NCBI RefSeq assembly: GCF_001761485.1
Contig: NC_090775.1
Location: forward strand, 496,001 to 560,000
Length of the DNA: 64,000 nucleotides
Direction of reading: 5' to 3'
Source of the DNA: Yarrowia lipolytica
Taxonomy: Eukaryota; Ascomycota; Dipodascomycetes; Dipodascales
In this document: in pieces, positions 23,214-33,295 of the stretch
Position numbering within the stretch: the stretch's first letter is position 1
Layout: each line of letters opens with the position of its first letter
Position numbers and translations under genes: made by a program
Notes under the pieces: model-generated
Database searches by the model: none
Seen by the model: only the letters and a program-made list of their open reading frames with translations
Told to the model about the DNA's origin: nothing

Positions 23214-25015
23214 AAAAGTAATTTATTCAGTAATAGAGTGTTAATGTTACCCAAGTGAGAGAGAACAAAAACGTGGAGCTTGTCATAAGGTGACCAAGGC
23301 TTCATTGAGTATTGAATATCCATCAAGTAGAATTAGCCAATGTTCCAACTGCTTGGGGTTAACGATAATGCATGAAATTCGCAATATCTCAGAATTTTGT
23401 ATGGTAGCGTTTAGTTTTGATTATATTTTAGTTAGAAACTGTCAATCTCTCTATCTATTCATATTCTCATTATATCTCTACGACCTCTGCATCGCCGGAT
23501 TTGCACCCCCAGCACCATTTTTCTTTCAACTAAACGTCCAACTATTTTGACTTTGGTAGTTACATTTGTAGTTTAAAATAACGCTGTTTTGCCGGAGACA
23601 CATTCGAAGACAAGTTTCGTAGTGTTGCCAATGGTTGGTGTATTTAAGAGATTGTTTAAGACAGGACTGTATGGAGGATTGTTCACAAGTAGTACAAGTA
23701 GTCGAATAAATCTCAACAGAGCTGGCAAAAGAAGGAGCGCACCAACCATTGATGCCTTGGTGTAGGTTGGCAGGTTAGGAGAGTGTATACAGTGCCATAT
23801 ATACCTAGGTATCGGAGAAGAGACGAAGATTGCTAGTACTTGTACTTGTATACAAACAGCTGTTCCTACAAGGACGTATCTGATCAACTACTCACCGTTC
23901 ATAAGGCGCAAATCAGCCCGAAAACAGGAGTTGGACCGTTATCCAGTGCTAGACAAGTAGAGAAGGGTCCTGTACCATAGGAGTAGGATAATTGAGGGTG
24001 TTGGAGTCATTTGACAGGCTATCCGATATGAGAAGAGTCGATACAAGGAGTCAATTACATTTTTCTTGTTCAAATGTGCTTCACCTCGTGTATGTGGAAT
24101 CGAACTGGTACTGAAAATCACGGGTGGTTCAGAATACAGGTGACAAACACGTAGAGCGCTCATCAGCATGTCGCTACTTGTAGCACTCTTGGTAGATCTG
24201 CTTGGTGTACTCGCGTGAATTCATCTAACAGAAGATGGCACTTTGCACCTGATGGAGATCATGTCTGATGAGTGCTCTCTGAAGGAATACCAACCAACCA
24301 ACATTATGCGCGGCGACAAACTGTGGTTCGAGTAACAGAGAGTAAATCCAGGAGGATATCTTCCTTCCATCTTTTTCGGTCAAATGACGAAATGGCCGAG
24401 ACGTTGAACAGTGACTGTATCATAACCCCATCTCTTATCATTGACCTGAGATGAGGTTTTGGATCCTGAGCCTTTGATGAAGACATGTAGAAGACTACAT
24501 TGTAGTCTGGATGATGAAAATGTTTGAGAGAGTGAGAGAAGTTCAGACAAGTTGAGAGAGCCCTAGTCGGAGTAGTTCATTGACTGAGTTGAGAAGGTTC
24601 TGTTAGGAATATATGGCGGCCTTTTGAGAAGACTGAAGAAGAGGTATATGAAGAATTGACGAAAAGCTGCTTCCGAATCTGTTTCTCAAGTGTTCACTCG
24701 ATTCGGACCAGTACTTGTCGAGTTGAGTGTTCTCTTGGCTGCTGTCCAATTCATGCTCCAATACTGTAGAGGGATCCATAACTCATCAGAGACACTTTAC
24801 GAACCTGTTTTAAGAGAGACGGTGTTCTTAAAGACTGAGTCTTGGGGCCCCAGAAATTTTCAAATCTCTATCATGAGTATTGCGTGATTTGGAGCGAATC
24901 AGTGTTGTTCAACACAGTCGCCCTCCTGCCCAGGTAAGTCAAATCATATTACAACTATACATCAGCTCTGTTGGCTCATGATACTTGATCCTCAGTCGCT
25001 CAGTTCAACACAGAC
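23214..25015. other. Intergenic between MED15 and URH1, nothing recognised
   Basis: The stretch lies between the convergent 3' ends of MED15 and the nucleoside hydrolase gene. Only short frames without recognisable sequence occur. TACTTGTACTTGTA-type motifs appear near 23837. No RNA gene was recognised. Confidence 0.5.
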
Positions 25016-26032
25016 TCACTTGCATGCCTCCAAACAAGTCACCACTAAAGCCCAAAACTTGTTCAGATCCACCTCCTCAACCACCGTCAAGTGACCCCCC
25101 ACTTGCTCCGTCAACATTCCTCTCTGTTCTCCCCCCACAGTGACATCCACTGTCACTCTTCTCTCCTTCGTAACAATCCCGTTGAGTAAAACAGCCACAG
25201 AAAGAGGATCGTGAACAGGAGGACCGTCCTTGAAACCAAACTCGGACTCGTATGTCTCCTTGAAAAAGGTCATGAGTTCGAAAAACATCTGGCTCACGTT
25301 ACCGCCGACACTCTTGATCTGACTAAGCACCTCTTCGGTTGCAATGGCCGTGTGAGTCACGTTCAGTGGACAGAGCACAACCTTCGCAGCGACGATCGGG
25401 TCGCCGAGCACCTGGCTAGCTGACTCGGCGTCGCACCAGATGTTGAATTCCGCATAGGGCGTCCAATTGCCCATTCCAAATCCTCCTCCCATAATGGAAA
25501 CTGTTTCCACAAGATTTTTGACATCTGGAAAGCGGTCAAATAGCGCTGAAACGTTGGTAAGTGAACCAGTAGCAACAAGACACGTGCCGGGGTTGTTTCG
25601 GATGGCGTTTGCCATGGCCACGAGAGTGGAATCAACATGAGGTTCGATTGTGCACGTGATTTCCGGCAACAGAGACGTTCCATCCAAACCTGATTCACCA
25701 TGAATCGAAGGAGCAAATGTGGAGGGAGCAGTTTCGTAATGGCCACGGGAACACGACGAAGGGCTGTGCGACTGGTTGGATTGGTCATGTGACCCACCAT
25801 CGCCGCCACCACCCCGTGACTGAATTCTCTCGGCGCCCGGATACACTTTGATTTCCGAATCTTGTCCGATTGCTTTCAGCACGGCCATGGCGTTGACGGT
25901 TGTCTTTTCCAACGGCGCGTTTCCGAAAACGGTCGATATTCCGAGCAAGTTGAAGGCGGGTAATTTCGCCGCTAAAAGAATCGCGACGGCATCATCGTGG
26001 CCTGGATCGCAATCGAGCCAGATGGGTATCAT
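25016..26032 (-). CDS. URH1: Uridine/purine nucleoside N-ribohydrolase (IUNH family)
   Basis: This 338-residue, single-exon enzyme is close in length to baker's yeast Urh1. Nucleoside hydrolases cleave the N-glycosidic bond of ribonucleosides to give base plus ribose in cytosolic salvage; the NAD precursor nicotinamide riboside is also a known Urh1 substrate. The N-terminus carries the diagnostic calcium and ribose site DCDPGHDDAVAILLA, with Asp 8, Asp 10, Asp 14 and Asp 15. Further family blocks are the IHGESGLDG segment, a Thr-Asn-like LTNVSALF region (GSLTNVSALFDRFPDV), and DAESASQVL. The C-terminal VHDPLSVAVLL supplies the metal-binding Asp. An insertion of about 40 Gly/Ser/His-rich residues sits before the HGESG motif and looks like a surface loop. 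The start is the only upstream ATG. The stop codon lies within a GTGAGT, but no acceptor follows, so I keep the gene unspliced. Confidence 0.92.
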   Translation of the reverse strand: MIPIWLDCDPGHDDAVAILLAAKLPAFNLLGISTVFGNAPLEKTTVNAMAVLKAIGQDSEIKVYPGAERIQSRGGGGDGGSHDQSNQSHSPSSCSRGHYETAPSTFAPSIHGESGLDGTSLLPEITCTIEPHVDSTLVAMANAIRNNPGTCLVATGSLTNVSALFDRFPDVKNLVETVSIMGGGFGMGNWTPYAEFNIWCDAESASQVLGDPIVAAKVVLCPLNVTHTAIATEEVLSQIKSVGGNVSQMFFELMTFFKETYESEFGFKDGPPVHDPLSVAVLLNGIVTKERRVTVDVTVGGEQRGMLTEQVGGHLTVVEEVDLNKFWALVVTCLEACK

Positions 26033-27881
26033 TGTAGTTGTGTAGATGGTAGAGTTGGGTTTTGGTGGTTCTGGAGGAAGTGCATCTGGGGTTTGGGAGG
26101 ATTTTGGATGTTGAGTGGAGTGGATTTTGGTGATATTGGAGAGTAGGTGGAAGTGGAGAATAGGGGAGGTCAGGAGGAGTCGAATGGTACCATATATAGA
26201 GATATGAGAGGGTCTAGGAGTGATTTTAGGGTCACATTTTCGTTTCTTTCCGGTTAGTTTTTAATAGGGTTTAAAAAAATAAATGAATAAATTCGGCTTT
26301 GAAAAAATATAAAAATAATAAGAAAAACTAAAAAACTAAAAAAAGAAAACTAAAAAATAAAAATAAAAATAAAAAAAACAATAAAATACAAAAAATAAAA
26401 AATAAAAAAATAAAAAATTAAAAGAAAAACTAAAAAATGTCCCCGGAATGAGTTGTATGAAACAATTCAGACGAGAAGAAAAATTATATTAAGGGAGATA
26501 GGGTTGATTTCATCAACTACAAGTAGGACTTTTTTTGAGCTTTTATTCGCAATTTAAAGCATTTTCGACGACGTTTTATTGTTTTATTCAGTTTTAGTCC
26601 CAGTGTGAATGAGCCTCCGATTAATTTCGCAAGACGACCGCGTGCGTGTATACAAGAAGCATATTGGAGAAGAGGCGGCTCAATGAGATGGAGGTGGGCT
26701 TTTAAATATCCAATTTGGGCTTTTGTCGGAGAGATAGAAGAGTGGTTTATTGTCTACAGAATGCTAAGTAAAAGTTCACTATCCGGGGCTGGTTATAGTA
26801 AGAACAGTATCGCTTTTGTCATTTGGATCAGAACCAGGAGAAAAAAAAAAAAAAAAAAAACCCAAGAAATGATGTCAGTCAATATCTGAGAATCATCAAG
26901 TTCTGTTACTGGAGTCTAGTAACGCAACCGAGCGAAAATCCTGGGGATATCAGTATCATATACTCAGAGTCTCGAGTCTTTGTTTGTCCACAGTCAATTA
27001 AAGTACCAAGTAAATGACAAGTAAAGTAAATCATTATAAGTAAAGCAATCTAAGTAAAGACGTCCAGTGACGCCCACTGTACCAATTCAAGCGATATGAC
27101 GTGGATTTTTTAACAGACAGTTATGCGAAAGACCTCAGAAAAATCTGAGCCTCATTGGACTCCAAAATATCACAATATACTTGACGTTTGACTGCACAAG
27201 ATATCACAGGAGGAATACTTCCAACAGGTGTCCATTGTGAAGTGATCAATGATAGTTGTTATATTGTAACAAATGAGATTGACTTATTCGATTACAAATC
27301 ATCTTCTGTGTGTCAATTGATACCGTTACTGAAGTTTTCACGTAAATCTGGCAGCTGATGTACCCTCCTCAGATAATTCTAAACAAAATTACTAAAAATT
27401 ACCAACTATATACTTGGAAATATACACAAAATTCCAGCCGATCCCAGAAAACTAATTATATCAATACCACAAGTGACTAAATCAGATAATTCAACCAAAT
27501 TGCAATAATGCCCCCCCTCCCCAGGATCACCACCCGCCCGAATTTGGTATCACGTGACCTCGGAATTCCCAACGTTGAGCTTTCACTTCCTTCCTGTGTC
27601 TACTTAGGACCCTCAATCCATTTATCTCCACCAATATTCACTCTATCATCTCCAAACAATCACCATTGGCCTCTCCAGCTCGGAAGTACTCCTTTTTTCA
27701 ACTCTATGGGTATATTAACAACCTCATATTGACTAAAGAATGTACATGGTTAGCAAAAATCTGTTCCTGACAGTGTCAGCACAATTAAAACAAAAGCAAC
27801 AACTGGAGTGGCAAGAACACTTCAGAAACATGACTAACGCTGCTGTGTTCCTGCTCCAGAACCTCCAACCAGTCGTTTTTC
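26033..27881. other. Intergenic, very AT-rich, no gene seen
   Basis: The part next to the URH1 start should hold its promoter. A block of AAAAATAAAA-type sequence runs from about 26276 to 26440. A run of 20 A residues is at 26841-26860. No frame with convincing composition was found. The right end is the 3' flank of the DUF1479 gene. Confidence 0.5.
26276..26440. repeat. A/T-rich low-complexity block
   Basis: The plus strand consists mainly of A runs broken by single T or C (AAAAATAAAAAT, AAAACTAAAAA). It lies about 245 bases upstream of the URH1 start. Confidence 0.85.
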
Positions 27882-29351
27882 TTATTCATCCAACATCATG
27901 GCCCGCTCACCTCCTCTCAGCCACTCGGGATTCCACTCATGGGCCTCTTCAAAGGTCTGACCAAAGTCCGGAGGACACTTTCGCGCCCGGAAGGTCTCGG
28001 CTTGCTCCCTTACGTACTCGATATTCGGCTGGGTCGAAGGTACCGAGGCAATGTAGACGACCACGGCGGGATCGTCGCCGGACAAATGATTGGGATCCAC
28101 AGCATGAATACCATCGCAATGCCACCACACAGAATCGCCCGCAGACAAATCGGGAATGCTCACAAGCCGTTTAGTGAGTTCAAGATGCGGGTGACTCTTG
28201 TTTCCGAGACATTGACTGGAGATTGACTGAGTTCCGGGGAAATAGGAGGGACGAGTGAACTTCCAGTTGGCAGCAGAGAGATATCGGGCACGTGCAGCCT
28301 CGGCTGCGTCCCGTGACTTCAGTGTCGCACCGTACTTGGCGTCACTGGAGTCGTCCTCTGGAGTGCCCGGGGTGGTGTCTGGGGTGGGGAGGCCGTCGGA
28401 GTTGGCAGTCAGGTTGAGAGTCGGGTCAGTCGATCCGGTTGCCTCTCGTACCAGCTCCTCCTCGCTTCGAATCTCCTCGAAAAACGGTCGCAGAAGCAAA
28501 TACACCACTGCCAAATCCACTCTTGGATAGAACCAAATTCCGCCCTTATTTTCGCCCACGTCAGTCAAACAGGTCCAGCCTTGAAATGTGCGCAAAACAG
28601 ACGAGTGGGCGGGCCCAGGAATAACGTGCTGCTTGCAGGTACTTCTTTCCTTGAGTCTGTAGAGATCCAGACGTTCAGGATGACCCGAAAAGACGTCGTG
28701 GTAAAAGTGGCGATAATCGTCATCCAACCACCGGGAAAGAGAGCCCGCGTCAATGTGGGGTCCCAGAGCAGGATACGTAGACTTACTGGGCATGGATCGA
28801 AGCGCATCTGCGTAAGTTAGAGGGGTCGCTAGAGTGGAGGTGTTTTGTTGAGAGTTAGTTGACATTTGTTGACCAGGCTCTTCCCAAAGCTTATTGAGCC
28901 ATTCCTGCAGAAGTAAATGGTTGGGATGAGCCCGCAACTTTACTTGAGCTTCAGTCCAGTAAAGCTGCTTAATGTGAGGAGCCTCCACTGGCCATCCGGT
29001 GATGGCATCCGAATGCTCCGAGAGAAACGTCTGCAGCGAATGGTTGAGTTCACGTGACTCCGATTCACTGACCACATTCCGCACAATGAAACAGCCCGCC
29101 CGCTTGGCCCGGGCCACGTGATCCGCCCCGACGGCGTCCCGTTGGATCTCGTCAAAGTTGAGCTGCGGAATCGGCTCTGTTTCAAAGCTCGCCAGCTCCT
29201 TCAAAACCCAGCGCCAGGACCGCTCCAGCTGGTCACGTGAGTACTGACCCAGCACCTTGTCAGCGGTCAACTCGTGCAGTTTCTGCTCCTCGTCGGTGTA
29301 CCACGAAGGCAGAGAGTCGTAGTCCTTCCAGGTGTTCCACTTGTCGAGCAT
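27882..29351 (-). CDS. DUF1479 protein, likely Fe(II)/2-oxoglutarate oxygenase fold
   Basis: This is 489 residues, started at the ATG at 29351 (MLDKWNTWKDYDSLP). The frame stays open further upstream, but only via a GTG. It matches the DUF1479 family found in bacteria (YbiU) and many filamentous fungi. Features are an N-terminal helical part with RAGCFIVRNVV near 84-94, a candidate metal motif HIDAGSLSRW (His 199, Asp 201), the family block GWTCLTDVGENKGGIWFYP (258-276), LRPFF (287-291), and a C-terminal WWHCDGIHAVDPN (409-421) with a third His. These suggest a cupin-type 2-oxoglutarate oxygenase, but the substrate is unknown. Residues 300-350 are a Ser/Thr/Asp-rich loop. A TATAAAAA lies at 29472-29465, about 115 bases upstream of the start. 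The family is not known to me from baker's yeast. Confidence 0.85.
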   Translation of the reverse strand: MLDKWNTWKDYDSLPSWYTDEEQKLHELTADKVLGQYSRDQLERSWRWVLKELASFETEPIPQLNFDEIQRDAVGADHVARAKRAGCFIVRNVVSESESRELNHSLQTFLSEHSDAITGWPVEAPHIKQLYWTEAQVKLRAHPNHLLLQEWLNKLWEEPGQQMSTNSQQNTSTLATPLTYADALRSMPSKSTYPALGPHIDAGSLSRWLDDDYRHFYHDVFSGHPERLDLYRLKERSTCKQHVIPGPAHSSVLRTFQGWTCLTDVGENKGGIWFYPRVDLAVVYLLLRPFFEEIRSEEELVREATGSTDPTLNLTANSDGLPTPDTTPGTPEDDSSDAKYGATLKSRDAAEAARARYLSAANWKFTRPSYFPGTQSISSQCLGNKSHPHLELTKRLVSIPDLSAGDSVWWHCDGIHAVDPNHLSGDDPAVVVYIASVPSTQPNIEYVREQAETFRARKCPPDFGQTFEEAHEWNPEWLRGGERAMMLDE

Positions 29352-32300
29352 CTTGAGATAGATAGAAAATGAGTAGATTGAAAGAGGAGGCAAGGAGGAC
29401 TTCGAGGCTGGATTCGTCACACTCAGATATGAGTCCACAGACACCCCAGACTCCCCCACAGACCTTTTTATATCACCACTATCAAGCTTATCCCGAACCC
29501 AATGGATCGTTAGGTTCACACGGCGCCGTGGGCCGAGCTGGATGCGGTCAAATCGGCTCGAAAAACGGGGAAAGCTGTGGCTGACGGTCGATGCGCGCTT
29601 GGCGGAGATACCCTGGCGGAGTTCCTTCTCTTAGTATGCTTGCTAATGTCATAAACGTCAAATCTAGGTTTAGACCGACCGTCGGAGAAGTGTCAACATA
29701 TTGGGCGCTGGAGAAGAGCTGTGGCTTGAAAAGTGGTATCAACAAGTTCGGAATGACGAGACCAACAAAATGCACTTTTCAGAATCTCAATATCTTCCCC
29801 CGATCCCCACACTGTTGTCCCTCTCTCGCTTTCCAGGTAACTTTCACATATCACCCCTATCAAAGACAAATATATACAGCCAGTCGCAATCTGTAACATC
29901 CACGGACGCAGATCCCCGGCTCGTATTCCTCGTCACGTGACCTCTAGCGCGCCACCGAGTTAGCCGGATTGAGTCTTGGGGACTTGGTGGGTGGGGAGAA
30001 TGCTGGAGTGAATGTCCGAGACGCCCAACCCCCGCCGCCGGAAAAGCCGGAAAAGCCCGGAAATGCAACGGAAAAGTCACGTGACTTGTCGCCGCCGCCC
30101 CCTCCCTGGTTCCGGTCACGTGACAATGTCGTTTTTTGCAGTCTCCGTACGACTTTATTTTTCACGATCCCCGTCCGTATCTCTGCACGTGGGTTTACAA
30201 AAAACGTGTCTCAAAAGACGCCAGAGCTGTAGTGACTCAAGCCCGGAGGCCATGACTCTCGCAGCTGCTTGATCTGTGCAACGGATCCGCTTGACAGCTG
30301 CAATCCTCCGGGGTTGGCGTGGTAGCAACCTAACCAGTGGGGTTTGACAAGGTGGAGGAGACGCCAAGGTGGAGGAATATCCGGTATGGTCACGTGAGAT
30401 ATACCATTTTGACGGTCTCGTGACGGTGATTTTGGTCCTGCGGTCTGTTTTTCCATAGCTCTTTTGTGGCTCCCGATAGGTGTGCGTTCTCTCCCTGTCC
30501 ATGATACAGTTTCCGGGGAGTCCGTGGAAAAATGGCGAGCCATTATTGGGGAGATATTGGGGTGGGAAAAACACGGGAAAAATGCTGGAAAATCGCAAAA
30601 TACACGTGGTGAGACAATCAAAAAGTGTACAAGCCTGGGGGGTTTTTGCAGTCGCATTTGCGGGTCCGTTTAGCTTCCCTCAACCCAGAGATCATAGATA
30701 TACAATTTTGGAGATGGTTACCAGCGACGCAGACTTTTGTGCACTACACTATGGTGTATTTGGGTCGGTGAATCGTGCCATAGTGGCTCTCTGGGTCTTT
30801 TCGGGGCTCTATCGGGACTCATAGAAGGCGTTTTACCCTCTACCAAAGTGACAAGTGGCTTAGTCTAGCGGTTTGAGAAGCGCGCATTTCGATTTTGATT
30901 TTTTGTTTCGGTTTAGCAAACGCCGGAAAGTCTTGGAGGAGTTCCGTGGAGCTCTGTGTCGTTTAGTGGAGGAGGTGGAGGGTGAAAGGGTTGGTGTTAG
31001 GTAAGCAGCCAGAATGACAGCTATTATACGGCGCGATAAAGCTGCGGGGTTGGGAAAAGATCCGCCAACAAAAAAAGACAGTTGTCTGGGTCACGTGACA
31101 ACAACCCCCCTTGCTCTGGCTGCTGTATTACTGGCTCTAGCGGGGTTTAGGAGCGTATGGGAGCTGGTCAACAATTTTCCGTAGAGTCAAGATATCCGTG
31201 GAGGGAGTTGATACGGGGGTTCCGCGGACGCTGGAGATTGCCAAACCGCCCAGATAGCGGCGATATCCGTGAGAAAGTCCGAGATAGGGGCTAAGATGTG
31301 CGTGGAGAAGAGATGCAGGGCGCGAAGTGGATTGCAAGATGTTGAGAGGAGATGAAAGAAGCGGGGAAGTGGGAAGCTGCTTTATAAGACGGAGGAGAAT
31401 CCCAAGATGTGACTTTGGAGAGGAATCGAAGTCTTTGGCTGATTTTAGACCCGACAATGTGTTGGGGGGGTGGGGTTATGTTCTGTAAGTGCATTTGGTG
31501 AGAGTTGTAGAGGAGGTGAAGAGACAGATGGTTTGGAGAAATGTTTAGAGCAATTATCTGATCTTACAAGATATATTTTGAGTCATCAGGCTGTTTAGCG
31601 CAGATTTCATGTGTATTATTGTAGAGAAAACACATGACAGTGGATTTCGATGTGTTGGGGACTGAATATTGATCCTATGGAGACTATAATGGAATCAAAT
31701 TGATCTAAACGACGTGATTAATACAATTAAGAACTGTAGATGTTTCTGAAACAGCTCTAAAGCGTCAGAAATGTATGTTGTTGAGATATGAATGGTTTGC
31801 AATCTTAGCCAGAGACCTGCAGTATTGAAAGGAGACAGAAACACTCCAACAACTTGAGAGATATGAGAATACCGACAATAAGAAGAGTTTTTAAAAGTCC
31901 CCATTTTTATATCACGTGATTTACCACCAATGGCGTCACGTTTGGAAATATGAGCACCTCTCAGTAATGGCTGTCCTGGACGTTGGAGATGCCAGAACGG
32001 TGCCGAAATCTACATATTTGTTGTCATGTGACTCCTACCACGAAGAATATCTCTTCTATTTTCAAAACCGGGCTTTGCGACCTCTTCTGCAACACTCTGC
32101 AACACTCCGGGCGGCTAAAAGTCCATCTTTCGGGCTGTGGACAATCTCCGATGCCGGAAAAACATTTCTCCGTCTTAGATATTGCTCTGGAGAGATCCAC
32201 TTGCACCCTGTAATGTCTCACCAATGTCTTATGTCTATCAAAGGTACGGTACTGTAGGAAGCAAGCAGCTACAGGACCTGTACTGTATGGGTCTGTAGAG

Positions 32301-33295
32301 TTGAGAGAGGGGCTGTGAAAGGTAATGGAGACAAGTACAGATGATCCATACCGTATAATGGAATGTACATGTTGCCATTGAACTCTTGTATGAGTTCTGG
32401 ACCGCTCCAACTCGGTCCCCCCGGTCTTCTTGACTGTTTCAGATGTATTGCGCGTATCCTCCTCACCGACCAAAACACATCTCTGTCAACGCACCTCAAT
32501 ATATCGAGAAATGCAAATTGGAGAGCGGTCTGGACCACCATTCGAGTCCACTTTGCATTCTACAACTTTGCACTTTCTCGACTAACATATCCCAGTTGAT
32601 ACATTGACTCAATCTTCGAGCATTTGCTTTTTCCGTCGTCGTTTCTTTTTCTGAATCGTACGTTTCTTTTTATGGCACTAAAATACGAGCGGGATCGGAC
32701 TTCCGCCAGGGCAACGTATGTATTATTGCGCCAGCAACATGTATGTCTGATTTTGTTCGTCACGATTCGGCTCAACAACGATCTGAGCGCGCTCAAAGGC
32801 ACCTGTTGCAGTCAACTACATATCAAGTACGATGCAAGTAATTAACGCAACACATCAACAAACCACCAACTCAAACTCAACTAAACGGTCTCAAATAACT
32901 AAACGCTGAGAAGTGATGTCATGTCGGTCACCTTGCTCACCCCCTCAATTAAATAATCCATTTATCTATATATACTACATGACCACTCTATATGGCCACT
33001 TCTATTGTCCTCCTTCATAAATATACACGCGCACGGAAGCGCTGACTCCTTAACCAACGTAACCACAAGCATCTATCTCTTACTTAGACAAGACACATGC
33101 TCCAATAATGACAATGGAGCGTTTGTGGTGTACCATCAGTGCCAGGAAATTACACACATCGGTGTCTGGGGTCACTGCTGTCGCTCGCAGCGTCTCGCTC
33201 GGTATGGCCTGTGACCAACTCATCAAACTATGCTCACCAAAAGCTGACTTTGTCTTACTTAGTAGAGTCGTTTGATTAGTCGGTCACACCCCATC
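29352..33295. other. Long intergenic region, no gene supported
   Basis: Nearly 4 kb lie between the DUF1479 gene start and the zinc-cluster gene end. CACGTG sites are frequent (29934-30395 and 31093). Several open frames of 70-150 codons occur, but they lack an ATG or have no recognisable sequence. A minus-strand frame at 31137-31457 has protein-like composition but starts with TTG. No tRNA or snRNA was identified. Confidence 0.5.
29465..29472 (-). promoter_or_regulatory. TATA box of the DUF1479 gene
   Basis: TATAAAAA on the minus strand lies about 115 bases before the ATG at 29351, a normal distance for a yeast gene. Confidence 0.5.

Noticed and set aside
25010-25020. GTGAGT overlapping the stop codon of the nucleoside hydrolase gene
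   Set aside because: No branch point or acceptor was found downstream, and the unspliced protein already has the normal family length.
30848-30925. tRNA A-box-like sequence (TGGCTTAGTCTAGCGG)
   Set aside because: No matching B-box or cloverleaf pairing follows.
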